This document shows, piece after piece, positions 18,243-26,096 of a DNA stretch of 64,000 nucleotides. Source of the DNA: Hydrogenophilus thermoluteolus (GTDB taxonomy: Bacteria > Pseudomonadota > Gammaproteobacteria > Burkholderiales > Rhodocyclaceae); NCBI RefSeq assembly GCF_003574215.1, contig NZ_AP018558.1, positions 1,281,001 through 1,345,000 of the forward strand, given 5' to 3'. Below the pieces are notes generated by a model, which worked only from the letters and a program-made list of their open reading frames with translations, was not told the origin of the DNA and ran no database searches. Within the stretch, counting starts at the first letter, position 1. Each line of letters opens with the position of its first letter. A program made the position numbers and the translations under genes.

Positions 18243-18883
18243 CCTTTCACGAAATAGAAGGGGTAGCGTTCACGGTACTGTGCTTCGAACGCACGAATTT
18301 CGTCGGCATGCCTGAGGGTCAGACCGATCTCATCCCACCCGTTCAGTAGACACTCCTTGCGGAATGGGTCGATCGAGAAACGCAATTGCGAACCATCCGG
18401 TTTGGTGACTGTCTGCTGCGCAAGGTCGATCTTCAAGCGATAGCCCGGGGTTGCCACGCACTCGGCAAAGAGTTGGTCGACCGTATCCGCAGGCAAGGTG
18501 ATGAGCAACAGACCGTTCTTGAAACTGTTGTTATAGAAGATATCGGCAAAGCTCGGCGCAATGATCGCGCGAAAGCCGTAATCGACCAGCGCCCACGGCG
18601 CATGCTCGCGGGAACTGCCACAACCGAAATTTTCCCGCGCGAGCAGAATGGTGGCTCCGGCATACCGGGGCTGATTGAGGACGAAATCGGGATTTTTGGG
18701 CCGCTGACTGCAGTCCATCCCGGGTTCGCCACGGTCCAAATAGCGCCATTGGTCGAAGAGGTAGGGACCAAAACCGCTGCGGCGCACGGATTTCAGAAAC
18801 TGCTTCGGTATGATCGCATCGGTATCGACGTTTGCGCGATCCAGCGGCGCGACGATTCCTTCATGAACGGTAAAAGGTTGCAT
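18239..18883 (-). CDS. leuD: 3-isopropylmalate dehydratase small subunit
   Basis: Swivel-domain subunit that with LeuC isomerises 2- to 3-isopropylmalate. Recognised by RANVDTDAIIPKQFLKSVRRSGFG, the substrate-binding ARENFGCGSSREHAPWAL, and FADIFYNNSFKNGLL. The 214 residues fit the proteobacterial form. It begins 2 nt after the small lipoprotein gene and its stop overlaps leuB. Confidence 0.97.
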   Translation of the reverse strand: MQPFTVHEGIVAPLDRANVDTDAIIPKQFLKSVRRSGFGPYLFDQWRYLDRGEPGMDCSQRPKNPDFVLNQPRYAGATILLARENFGCGSSREHAPWALVDYGFRAIIAPSFADIFYNNSFKNGLLLITLPADTVDQLFAECVATPGYRLKIDLAQQTVTKPDGSQLRFSIDPFRKECLLNGWDEIGLTLRHADEIRAFEAQYRERYPFYFVKG

Positions 18884-18885
18884 GA

Positions 18886-19005
18886 TTACTTAGCCTTTTG
18901 TTGAATGACCTCGCCCACTTTTTCGAGATCTTTACCCACTCCCTGCACCGTGTTGCAGCCCATCAAGAATGTCGAGACAAGCAAAAAGAGCAGAGTTGCA
19001 CGCAT
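18886..19005 (-). CDS. Entericidin-like small lipoprotein between leuC and leuD
   Basis: A 39-codon gene that fills the only gap between leuC and leuD. It starts MRATLLFLLVSTFLMGCNTV: a charged N-terminus, a hydrophobic core and a lipobox (LMGC, predicted lipidated Cys17). A short helical tail of about 22 residues follows (GVGKDLEKVGEVIQQKA), like entericidin A/B, which in E. coli act as a small lipoprotein toxin/antidote pair. The start shares one base with the leuC stop (TGATG) and the stop lies 2 nt before leuD, so it is translated inside the leucine operon. Similar genes occur at this place in other betaproteobacteria, from memory. Asn at +2 after Cys suggests outer-membrane sorting. Confidence 0.88.
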   Translation of the reverse strand: MRATLLFLLVSTFLMGCNTVQGVGKDLEKVGEVIQQKAK

Positions 19006-20417
19006 CACAGGCTCCGAACATCGACGAAATGGCCGAAAATCGCCGCGGCAGCCGCCATCGCGGGGCTCACCAGATGCGTACGGCCGCCCGGCCCTTGACG
19101 CCCTTCGAAATTGCGGTTCGAGGTCGAGGCGCAGCGCTCACCAGGTCGTAACTGATCGGGATTCATTCCCAGACACATCGAACAGCCCGGCGCACGCCAC
19201 TCGAAACCAGCTGCACGAAAGATCCGATCGAGGCCTTCGGCTTCGGCTTGGGCTTTCACCTGCCCAGACCCAGGCACGACGAGCACGCGTTTGACGTTTT
19301 CCGCTTTACCGCGGCCCAATTTCTGAACCACGCGTGCCGCTTCGCGCAGATCTTCGATGCGGGAATTGGTACACGACCCGATGAATACCTGATCGACGGA
19401 AATTTCGGTGATCTTCGTTCCGGGCGTGAGCCCCATGTATTCGAGCGCCCGTTTCGCCGCAGCGCACTTCACCGGATCGGAAAACGATTCAGGGTCCGGA
19501 ACGACGCCGTCTATCGTCGTCACCTGTTCCGGGTTGGTGCCCCACGTGACCATCGGTACCAGCGTTCTCCCATCGAGATGAATTTCCTGATCGAAATGGG
19601 CGTCGTCGTCGCTCGTAAGCGTCCGCCAATAAGCGACCGCTTGTTCCCACAACGCTCCTTTCGGCGCAAAGGGTTTGTCGGCAAAATAGTCGATGGTTTT
19701 GTCGTCCGCCGCGACCATCCCCACACGGGCACCGGCTTCGATCGCCATGTTGCAGACGGTCATCCGCCCTTCCATCGAGAGTGCAGCAACGGCAGGCCCC
19801 GCAAATTCGATCGCGTGCCCTGTTCCGCCTGCGGTACCGATCTTGCCGATGATCGCCAGAATCAGGTCCTTCGCCGTGACGCCTTCCGGAAGCGCACCAT
19901 CGACCCAGATGCGCATATTCTTCGATTTTTTCGCGACCAGACACTGCGTGGCCAGGACATGCTCGACTTCCGACGTGCCGATACCGTGCGCCAAGCAGGC
20001 AAACGCCCCGTGCGTCGAGGTATGGGAATCGCCACAAACCACAGTCATCCCGGGTAGGACCGCTCCAGTTTCCGGTCCGATCACATGGACGATCCCCTGT
20101 CGGGTGTCGCGATAGGGAAAATAGGCCAGTGCCCCGAACGCGCGGATATTGGCGTCGAGCGTCACCACCTGTTCACGCGAGACCGGGTCTTTGATTTCAG
20201 CCTCTTGCGGATCCGTCGGCACGTTGTGGTCAGCGGTGGCAACGACCGAATCGATTCGCCACGGTTTTCGCCCCGCCAAGCGCAGCCCTTCGAACGCCTG
20301 CGGGCTGGTCACCTCGTGAACCAGATGCCGATCGATGTAGATGAGCGCCGTTCCGTCCGGATCTTGCCGAACGAGATGGGCGTCCCAGAGTTTGTCGTAA
20401 AGCGTTTTGCCTGCCAT
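19005..20417 (-). CDS. leuC: 3-isopropylmalate dehydratase large subunit
   Basis: Aconitase-family [4Fe-4S] subunit of isopropylmalate isomerase. The start MAGKTLYDKLWDAHLV, the substrate stretch TADHNVPT, CGDSHTSTHGAFACLAHGIGTSEVEHVLATQ, the cluster-ligand region VFIGSCTNSRIEDLREAA and GCSMCLGMNPDQL (Cys ligands) are all present in 470 residues. ATG 20417 has an AAAGGAAAG ribosome site; upstream in-frame codons lie in the MFS gene. It is the first gene of the long operon running to metZ, with a good promoter inside the 3' end of the preceding MFS gene. Confidence 0.97.
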   Translation of the reverse strand: MAGKTLYDKLWDAHLVRQDPDGTALIYIDRHLVHEVTSPQAFEGLRLAGRKPWRIDSVVATADHNVPTDPQEAEIKDPVSREQVVTLDANIRAFGALAYFPYRDTRQGIVHVIGPETGAVLPGMTVVCGDSHTSTHGAFACLAHGIGTSEVEHVLATQCLVAKKSKNMRIWVDGALPEGVTAKDLILAIIGKIGTAGGTGHAIEFAGPAVAALSMEGRMTVCNMAIEAGARVGMVAADDKTIDYFADKPFAPKGALWEQAVAYWRTLTSDDDAHFDQEIHLDGRTLVPMVTWGTNPEQVTTIDGVVPDPESFSDPVKCAAAKRALEYMGLTPGTKITEISVDQVFIGSCTNSRIEDLREAARVVQKLGRGKAENVKRVLVVPGSGQVKAQAEAEGLDRIFRAAGFEWRAPGCSMCLGMNPDQLRPGERCASTSNRNFEGRQGPGGRTHLVSPAMAAAAAIFGHFVDVRSL

Positions 20418-20444
20418 CCCATCTTTCCTTTGTTGGATCGTGCA

Positions 20445-20474
20445 ATTATTCCATAGGACCGTTTGCTCTGACAA
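20445..20474 (-). promoter_or_regulatory. Sigma-70-type promoter of the leuC-metZ operon
   Basis: On the minus strand TTGTCA (-35, 20469-20474) is followed after 18 bp by AATAAT (-10, 20445-20450); each box matches 5 of 6 consensus bases. It would start transcription near 20438, giving a leader of about 20 nt before leuC. The boxes lie over the last codons of the upstream MFS gene, so leuC can be transcribed independently of it. Predicted from sequence only. Confidence 0.6.
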
Positions 20475-21630
20475 ATGGTGTCGCGGTGCGCACGCTCCGC
20501 CACGCGGCGACAAAACCCCCCAGCGCCGCGACGCTCGACGCGGTAAACGTCCACCCAGGGCCACCGTGTGTCCAGACAATGCCAGCCAACGCCGAGCCGA
20601 TCATCCCCCCCAAACCAAAAGAGAGGCTGCTGTAAAGGGCCTGCCCCAACGCCGGTGCCCGTGCCCCAAACCAACCGTTGACGAGTTGCACGGCGCAACC
20701 GTGGTAGAGCGCAAAGGTGACCGCGTGCATGAGCTGGGCGACCACCACCCAGACGAGCGACTCCGCCAACCAACCGATGAGCAGGAAGCGCAGCGTGGCC
20801 ACGGCGAACGTTACGACAAACGGCCAGGCAACGCCCCATTGCTGGGTCAGACGGGGCAGAATCAAAAAAAGGCCGATTTCGGCAATCACCCCCAACGCCC
20901 ACAAGATCCCGATCGTGACCTTGCTATAGCCGATGAGCGTAAGGTGCAACGAAAAAAAAGTGTAGAGCGCCCCGTGCGCTACCGACATCAGGCAGACCGC
21001 GCCCAAAAACCAGCGCACCGCCGGCGCGCGCCACCACCGCCAGTTTGCGTGCTGCAGCGTGGTTGACGCAGGAGGATCCGATGGTAGCGGCAGTGTCCAC
21101 CCCAAGAGGGTGAGCAACACCAGGACCAGCAGAATCCAGTCACGAACCGTGGGCAACGGCATGATTTCGAGCCACACCCCCACACCCACCACGGCCACGA
21201 TGAACCCCACCGACCCCCAGAGCCGGATCAATGGATAGCGCCGCACCGCCCGGCCCAGATGGGCCAACGTCAACGCTTCGACAAGCGGAAGCGCCCCACT
21301 CCAGAAAAACGCGACGATCCCAACCGCAACGAGCGCTGCCTGTACGTCATGGGAAAAGTAAAAGAGCGAAAAGCCGCCGACCGCGGCAAGAGGCGCCCAG
21401 CGCACCACTTGGCGCATGCGTTCGTAACGATTTCCAGCCCAGAGCGACCAGAGCGTTGGCGCGACGATACGCGCCGCTTGCATCACGACCATCAATGCCG
21501 CGATCGCCCCGGCGCCCCACCCCACCGCGTCGAGGTAGAGCGGAAAGTAGGGAGAAAAGATACCGATGAACGCAAAATAGAAAAACTGATACCCCGCAAG
21601 CGGCCAGAAGGGGAAACGCGCGGTACTCAT
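20446..21630 (-). CDS. MFS transporter (HcaT/MFS_1-like family)
   Basis: 394-residue major facilitator protein with about twelve hydrophobic segments. The N-terminus FWPLAGYQFFYFAFIGIFSPYFPLYLDAVGW and the loop LIRLWGSVGFIVAVVG are typical of the HcaT-like (3-phenylpropionate/nucleoside symporter) branch. A second half starts near residue 205 (WFLGAVCLMSVAHGALYTFFSLHL). The substrate is unknown. It lies between aroC (17 nt) and leuC (28 nt) on the same strand; this neighbourhood is not obviously functional. Confidence 0.87.
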   Translation of the reverse strand: MSTARFPFWPLAGYQFFYFAFIGIFSPYFPLYLDAVGWGAGAIAALMVVMQAARIVAPTLWSLWAGNRYERMRQVVRWAPLAAVGGFSLFYFSHDVQAALVAVGIVAFFWSGALPLVEALTLAHLGRAVRRYPLIRLWGSVGFIVAVVGVGVWLEIMPLPTVRDWILLVLVLLTLLGWTLPLPSDPPASTTLQHANWRWWRAPAVRWFLGAVCLMSVAHGALYTFFSLHLTLIGYSKVTIGILWALGVIAEIGLFLILPRLTQQWGVAWPFVVTFAVATLRFLLIGWLAESLVWVVVAQLMHAVTFALYHGCAVQLVNGWFGARAPALGQALYSSLSFGLGGMIGSALAGIVWTHGGPGWTFTASSVAALGGFVAAWRSVRTATPFVRANGPME

Positions 21631-21648
21631 CGCGCAGCAAACGGTGCG

Positions 21649-22788
21649 CTACGGCGCTTCAGGAGGAAGCGGAAACGGCAACTGACCCTGCGGTGCAACC
21701 CCAGGAACCGGGCGAAGGGGGGGCGTCACATCGCCACATTGCGCCCGGTGACGCAACGCCTGGTCGATCAATACCAGCGCAAGCATCGCTTCGGCGATCG
21801 GTGCCGCCCGAAGCGCGACGCACGGGTCGTGGCGGCCAGTGGTCACCACTTCGGTGGGCTCGCCTGTGATGGTGATCGATCGCTTCGCAATGCGAATACT
21901 CGAAGTGGGCTTGATCGCCAGATGGACGATGATCGGTTGCCCGGTGCTGATTCCGCCGAGCATCCCCCCGGCGTGGTCGCTCACAAAACCTTCCGGCGTG
22001 ATTTCGTCGCCATGTTCGCTACCGTGCTGTGCGGCAACCGCCATTCCGTCACCGATCTCGACCCCTTTGACCGCGTTGATGCCCATCATCGCGTAGGCGA
22101 TTTCCGCGTCGAGCTTGCCAAAGACCGGTTCCCCCAACCCCACTGGCACGTGGCTAGCGATGACCGTCACTTTGCCGCCGACCGAATCGCCCGCACGACG
22201 GACTTCATCAAGATAGGTTTCAAGTTCGGGAACGATTTCCGCGTTGGGCGCAAAAAATGGATTGCGGTCGACCTCGTCCCACGAAACGAACGGAATCGCA
22301 ATCGGCCCCATCTGCGCCAAGAACGCACGAATCACGATCCCGTAATGGGCGTGCAACCACTTCTTCGCGATCGCCCCGGCCGCAACGCGCGCCGCGGTTT
22401 CGCGTGCCGAAGCGCGTCCGCCCCCTCGATGGTCGCGAATCCCATATTTCATCAGATAGGGGTAGTCGGCATGACCAGGGCGGAAGGTTGCTGCGATCTT
22501 GCCGTAGTCTTTCGAGCGCTGATCTTCGTTGCGAATGAGGAGCGCAATGGGCGTACCTGTGCTCACCCCTTCGAAGACGCCGGAGAGGATCTCGACGCGG
22601 TCCGGCTCGCGCCGCTGCGTCACGAATCGGCTCGTTCCCGGTTTGCGCCGATCCAACTCCCGCTGAATCTCCGCTTCGTCGATCGGAAGTCCTGGCGGGC
22701 ACCCATCGATCACGCACCCGAGCGCCGGTCCATGCGACTCGCCAAAAGTCGTCACCCGAAAAAACTGCCCAAAGGTGTTACCGCTCAT
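21649..22788 (-). CDS. aroC: Chorismate synthase
   Basis: FMN-dependent 1,4-elimination of phosphate from EPSP to give chorismate, precursor of the aromatic amino acids and folate. The N-terminus MSGNTFGQFFRVTTFGESHGPALG, the FMN/substrate motif RPGHADYPYLMKYGIRDHRGGGRASARET, and the C-terminal KPTSSIRIAKRS and GRHDPCVALRAAPIAEAM are diagnostic. The length of 379 is within range. It follows ilvN by 42 nt. Confidence 0.97.
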   Translation of the reverse strand: MSGNTFGQFFRVTTFGESHGPALGCVIDGCPPGLPIDEAEIQRELDRRKPGTSRFVTQRREPDRVEILSGVFEGVSTGTPIALLIRNEDQRSKDYGKIAATFRPGHADYPYLMKYGIRDHRGGGRASARETAARVAAGAIAKKWLHAHYGIVIRAFLAQMGPIAIPFVSWDEVDRNPFFAPNAEIVPELETYLDEVRRAGDSVGGKVTVIASHVPVGLGEPVFGKLDAEIAYAMMGINAVKGVEIGDGMAVAAQHGSEHGDEITPEGFVSDHAGGMLGGISTGQPIIVHLAIKPTSSIRIAKRSITITGEPTEVVTTGRHDPCVALRAAPIAEAMLALVLIDQALRHRAQCGDVTPPLRPVPGVAPQGQLPFPLPPEAP

Positions 22789-22830
22789 CCGCCATTCCTG
22801 AACGTCTGGATAGGTCGATTATCGCACGCG

Positions 22831-23145
22831 TCAGCGGAAGAAGCGCTCTGCCTGAACAAAGACGTCGTGGTCCGCCCCATGCTGGCGGACCGAACGGACG
22901 TCGACCAATTTTTCCAGCTGTTTGATGAGCTGTTCCAGCCGCTGGTCGGCAAAGACCAGGAGCCAAATGCGACTCACCGTCCCGTCAGGCAACGGCATAC
23001 ACAAAATCCCTTCGACGTTGAACGCCCGTCGTGCAAAGAGCCCGACGATATGGCTCATCACTCCCGGATGGTTATTTACTTCGAGCTCCAAAACCGTTTT
23101 CTCGAAACCGCTCGTCGGCAGCGGCTCTGCTACCTGTTCGATCAT
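22831..23145 (-). CDS. ilvN: Acetolactate synthase small regulatory subunit (IlvN type)
   Basis: ACT-domain regulatory subunit that makes the large subunit sensitive to valine. At 104 residues it is the short IlvN type rather than the roughly 160-residue IlvH. The ACT core is VLELEVNNHPGVMSHIVGLFARRAFNVEGILCMPLPDG. An AAGGAG ribosome site precedes ATG 23145, 16 nt after ilvB. Together with the leader-peptide attenuator upstream this mirrors E. coli ilvBN rather than ilvIH. Confidence 0.94.
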   Translation of the reverse strand: MIEQVAEPLPTSGFEKTVLELEVNNHPGVMSHIVGLFARRAFNVEGILCMPLPDGTVSRIWLLVFADQRLEQLIKQLEKLVDVRSVRQHGADHDVFVQAERFFR

Positions 23146-23161
23146 CGCTTGCTCCTTGTCG

Positions 23162-24829
23162 TTACGCCTCGATCATTTCGGTGTTCGCTGCCCCGGGAGG
23201 CACCATGGGATAGACGAACGCTTCGGCATCGATCGGACAACGGATGAAGACCGGGCCGGGTGTGGTCAGCGCCTCGGCAAGTGCTGCTTTCGGGTCCGCC
23301 ACGCCATCGAGATCGAACGCGGGAACGCCAAACCCCCGCGCCACGGTGACGAAATCGACCCCATGACCATAGCGGGACGCAATTACCCGTTTGCCGTAGA
23401 AGAGGTTTTGTTGCTGATAGACAAGTCCCAAAGAGCGGTTGTCCATCAAGACGATCTTGACGTTGGCTTGCAGCTCGGCAAGGGTTGCCAACTCTTGGAT
23501 GTTCATTTTGATACTGCCGTCGCCCGTAAACAGCACCACGGTCCGCTGCGGTTCGGCAAGCGCTGCGCCGATCGCAGCGGGCAAACCAAACCCCATCGTC
23601 CCCAATCCGCCCGAGGTGAGCCATTGCCGCGGTCGCCGCAACGGATAGGCCTGCGCGGCCCACATCTGGTGTTGGCCCACGTCGGTCACCACCACCGCTG
23701 AATCGTCGAGCGCTTCGGCAACTGCCGCGATGAGACCGTAGTGCTGGCGCACGTCGTCTCGCCCGGGCATCGCGAGCGGATAACGCGCCTTGAGCGCTGC
23801 GACGTGCGAAAGCCACCGCTTGCGCATCTGCGGCCGCACGCGTGGCAACAGCGCCGCAAGCGCCGCTTTCACGTCGGCATGAACCGCAAGGTACGGCGTT
23901 TTGATCTTGCCGAATTCGGCGCGGTCGATATCGACGTGAACGATCTTGGCGTTTGGAGCGAACGCGCTGGCCTTGCCAACCGCTCGGTCGTCGAGACGCG
24001 CGCCCACCACTACCAAGAGGTCGCTTTCTTGCACCGCGAAATTGGCGTAGCGCGCGCCGTGCATGCCGAGCATCCCCAATGAGAGCGGATGGTCGACCGG
24101 CATCGCGCCCAGCCCCATCAGCGTCATCACGGTGGGCATCGATGCCTGTTCGGCAAGTGCCACCGCAAGCGACGCAGCTTCGCTTGCAACAACCCCCCCG
24201 CCAAGATAGAGCACCGGTCGCTCCGCTTCGTTGATCAACGTGGCCGCTTGTTCGATCGCTTCCATGGGGATTTCTGGGCCTGGTTCGCGCGCTCCTGGAT
24301 GCGGCCAGTGCTCAAAACTCACTTTCTGATTCTGGATGTCTTTCGGAACATCGACGAGTACCGGACCGGGCCGACCGCTTTGCGCCAGACGAAACGCTTG
24401 CGGAATCACCTCCAACAGTTCGGCGGCCGAGCGCACCAAAAAATTGTGCTTGGTGATCGGGATCGACATGCCATAGACGTCGACCTCCTGAAACGCGTCG
24501 GTACCCACCATCGCCAGAGGCACCTGACCGGTGATCGCGACGAGCGGAATCGAATCGAGGTGCGCATCGGCAATCGCGGTGAGCAGGTTGGTGGCGCCTG
24601 GACCGCTCGATGCGACGCACACCGCCGCTCGCCCCGTCACCCGCGCCATGCCTTGCGCGATGAAACCTGCCCCTTGCTCATGACGCGCCAGGATGTGTTC
24701 GATCGTCCCTCGTTGCGCCAATGCGTCGTAAAAGGGAAGGATCGCCCCGCCGGGAATGCCTGTGAGTTGGGTGATCCCCTGCCGTTCCAAGAGCCGCACC
24801 ATCAATTCGGCCCCGGTCATCGTCTCCAT
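23162..24829 (-). CDS. ilvB: Acetolactate synthase large subunit
   Basis: ThDP-, FAD- and Mg-dependent enzyme that makes 2-acetolactate or 2-aceto-2-hydroxybutyrate for valine, leucine and isoleucine. The catalytic Glu lies in ILARHEQGAGFIAQGMARVTG. GTDAFQEVDVYGMSIPITKHNF and the ThDP motif FTGDGSIKMNIQELATLAEL...VLMDNRSLG are intact. The 555 residues fit. ATG 24829 has an AGAGGAG ribosome site just after the U tract of the attenuator terminator. Neither ilvC nor leuA follows ilvN, unlike most ilvIH-ilvC operons. Confidence 0.96.
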   Translation of the reverse strand: METMTGAELMVRLLERQGITQLTGIPGGAILPFYDALAQRGTIEHILARHEQGAGFIAQGMARVTGRAAVCVASSGPGATNLLTAIADAHLDSIPLVAITGQVPLAMVGTDAFQEVDVYGMSIPITKHNFLVRSAAELLEVIPQAFRLAQSGRPGPVLVDVPKDIQNQKVSFEHWPHPGAREPGPEIPMEAIEQAATLINEAERPVLYLGGGVVASEAASLAVALAEQASMPTVMTLMGLGAMPVDHPLSLGMLGMHGARYANFAVQESDLLVVVGARLDDRAVGKASAFAPNAKIVHVDIDRAEFGKIKTPYLAVHADVKAALAALLPRVRPQMRKRWLSHVAALKARYPLAMPGRDDVRQHYGLIAAVAEALDDSAVVVTDVGQHQMWAAQAYPLRRPRQWLTSGGLGTMGFGLPAAIGAALAEPQRTVVLFTGDGSIKMNIQELATLAELQANVKIVLMDNRSLGLVYQQQNLFYGKRVIASRYGHGVDFVTVARGFGVPAFDLDGVADPKAALAEALTTPGPVFIRCPIDAEAFVYPMVPPGAANTEMIEA

Positions 24830-24840
24830 TTTCGACTCCT

Positions 24841-24877
24841 CTAAAACAAAAACCCCTCCGGGGTCGCCGGAGGGGTT
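24841..24877 (-). terminator. Intrinsic terminator of the ilvBN attenuator
   Basis: On the minus strand an 11-bp perfect stem (AACCCCTCCGG / CCGGAGGGGTT, loop CGACC) at 24877-24851 is followed by TTTTTGTTTTAG. It ends 12 nt before the ilvB start codon. The 5' arm (24867-24874, CCCTCCGG) can instead pair with CCGGAGGG at 24913-24920 near the end of the leader-peptide gene, giving a mutually exclusive antiterminator. Only the sequence complementarity is observed; the regulatory behaviour is inferred from known ilv attenuators. Confidence 0.92.
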
Positions 24878-24901
24878 TGCTGGGTTGCTTACCGTTACTG
24901 G

Positions 24902-24976
24902 CTACACGCCCGCCCTCCGGCCGATTGGCTGGCTTACGACGACTACTACGACCAGAAGGAGAGAGGTGTACGACAT
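24902..24976 (-). CDS. ilvL: ilvBN leader peptide (attenuator, Leu3-Val6)
   Basis: A 24-residue open reading frame starting ATG 24976 and ending TAG, preceded by a GAGAAAA purine stretch. It reads MSYTSLLL, then six consecutive valines, then SQPIGRRAGV. The Leu codons are CTC CTT CTG and the Val codons GTC GTA GTA GTC GTC GTA. A ribosome stalled at the valine run (24935-24952) would leave the antiterminator segment 24913-24920 free; one reaching the stop would cover it and let the terminator form. This is the logic of the E. coli ilvBN leader, sensing valine and leucine, but the peptide itself differs. Confidence 0.93.
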   Translation of the reverse strand: MSYTSLLLVVVVVVSQPIGRRAGV

Positions 24977-24999
24977 CACGTGTTTTCTCAAACGCAAGT

Positions 25000-25005
25000 C
25001 TTATA
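25000..25005 (-). promoter_or_regulatory. Candidate -10 box of the ilv leader transcript
   Basis: TATAAG on the minus strand lies in an unusually AT-rich patch (24990-25025) between the DUF523/DUF1722 gene and the ilv leader peptide. It would start transcripts around 24993, about 17 nt before the leader ATG. No good -35 is visible at 17 bp; an alternative pair, TTGCAT then TAAAAA with a 17-bp spacer, lies slightly further upstream. The exact promoter is uncertain. Confidence 0.4.
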
Positions 25006-25052
25006 AATGACTTGTCGCATTTTTAGCACATCCGTTCGCGAAATGCAACCAC

Positions 25053-26096
25053 TCACCGCGTTGCACTCACCGCGGAACGCAACGCGAGTTCAGGTGGATA
25101 GGGATGCCAAAAGATCTGCTCCGCCAGATAGGGGTGCGGCCGGCGCAACAACAGTCCTTCCCACACCTTGATCACGGTAATGAGCGGTACCACACCCGCG
25201 ATGAACTCGTCGAGCGTTTGCAGGTAAAAACGCTTCTCCTCAGAACGGAGCACCGTTTTGAAATACCCCAGAACGTGGTGAAAGACATTGCGCAAACGGC
25301 GACGCGACGAAGCGGTTGCAAAGGCTTCATTGAGGAGCTTATCGTAGAGGGCGAGTGTTTGGGACAGGTTCTCCGACGTTGCGGCAGCAACCAGCGCCCC
25401 CAGTCGGCGCAGGATCATCTCGTTCCTTGCCAACAGGATCAGCTTGTGGCGGCGGTGAAACCGTTGTAACCCCGCCACCGTGACCGGTTCCGACGTCACA
25501 AAGGTCCGCCAGCGTGCTCGGGTATAGACGCGCAGCATGAACTGCTCACGCAGCCACGCATCGTGGAGTCGCCCTTCCTCTTCGATTGGCAAGAACGGAG
25601 CGGCAGTGAGAAGCCGCGCAGTGAACCGCCCCGAGGTCACGGGGTCACGCGGACTTTGCCAGACGCCATCCTCGCGGTAGAGTTTGACACGCTCCAAACC
25701 GCACGTCGGTGACTTCGACTTCACGATCACACCGTCGGGCTGGTAGGCCAACACCGCAAGCGCCTGCCGTTCGCAGCTCGCTTCGATTGCCTCGGTGACG
25801 TCCGTGCCACTCACGGTGCCCCGAACCCGCACTTTCCCATCGACCGAAACCAGACGGATCGTCTCGCGCGGGGTTCCCAAAACGGGTGCTTCGGGACAGA
25901 AAGGAGAAAAATCGGCGTAATGACGCAAACGCTGAACAAAATCGTCCTGCGCGTGGCCACCGTTGTACCGCACTGGCTGACCGAGTAGGCAACCACTGGC
26001 GGCAAGACGCAGCCGAGGAAAGTCGGGCTTATCTCCTTTTTGTCGCGCGCGTTTGGACGCTTCGCTCGGAACCGTCATCTCCACCTCGCAACTCAT
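25053..26096 (-). CDS. DUF523-DUF1722 (YbgA-like) protein
   Basis: 347-residue two-domain protein of unknown function. The N-terminal DUF523 part carries the Cys-containing motifs LAASGCLLGQPVRYNGGHA, SPFCPEAPVLGTPRETIRLV and VIVKSKSPTCGLERVKLY. The C-terminal DUF1722/YbgA part runs from about residue 190 (RRHKLILLARNEMILRRLG). ATG 26096 overlaps the stop of the Lon-like protease gene as ATGA; upstream in-frame TTG is less likely. The conserved cysteines suggest metal or thiol chemistry, but no reaction is established. Co-translation with a protease may be a functional hint. Confidence 0.85.
   Translation of the reverse strand: MSCEVEMTVPSEASKRARQKGDKPDFPRLRLAASGCLLGQPVRYNGGHAQDDFVQRLRHYADFSPFCPEAPVLGTPRETIRLVSVDGKVRVRGTVSGTDVTEAIEASCERQALAVLAYQPDGVIVKSKSPTCGLERVKLYREDGVWQSPRDPVTSGRFTARLLTAAPFLPIEEEGRLHDAWLREQFMLRVYTRARWRTFVTSEPVTVAGLQRFHRRHKLILLARNEMILRRLGALVAAATSENLSQTLALYDKLLNEAFATASSRRRLRNVFHHVLGYFKTVLRSEEKRFYLQTLDEFIAGVVPLITVIKVWEGLLLRRPHPYLAEQIFWHPYPPELALRSAVSATR

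Noticed and set aside
21259..23247. Plus-strand open frame of 662 codons opposite aroC and ilvN
   Set aside because: Runs antisense through several identified genes and their gaps; composition is that of a shadow frame.
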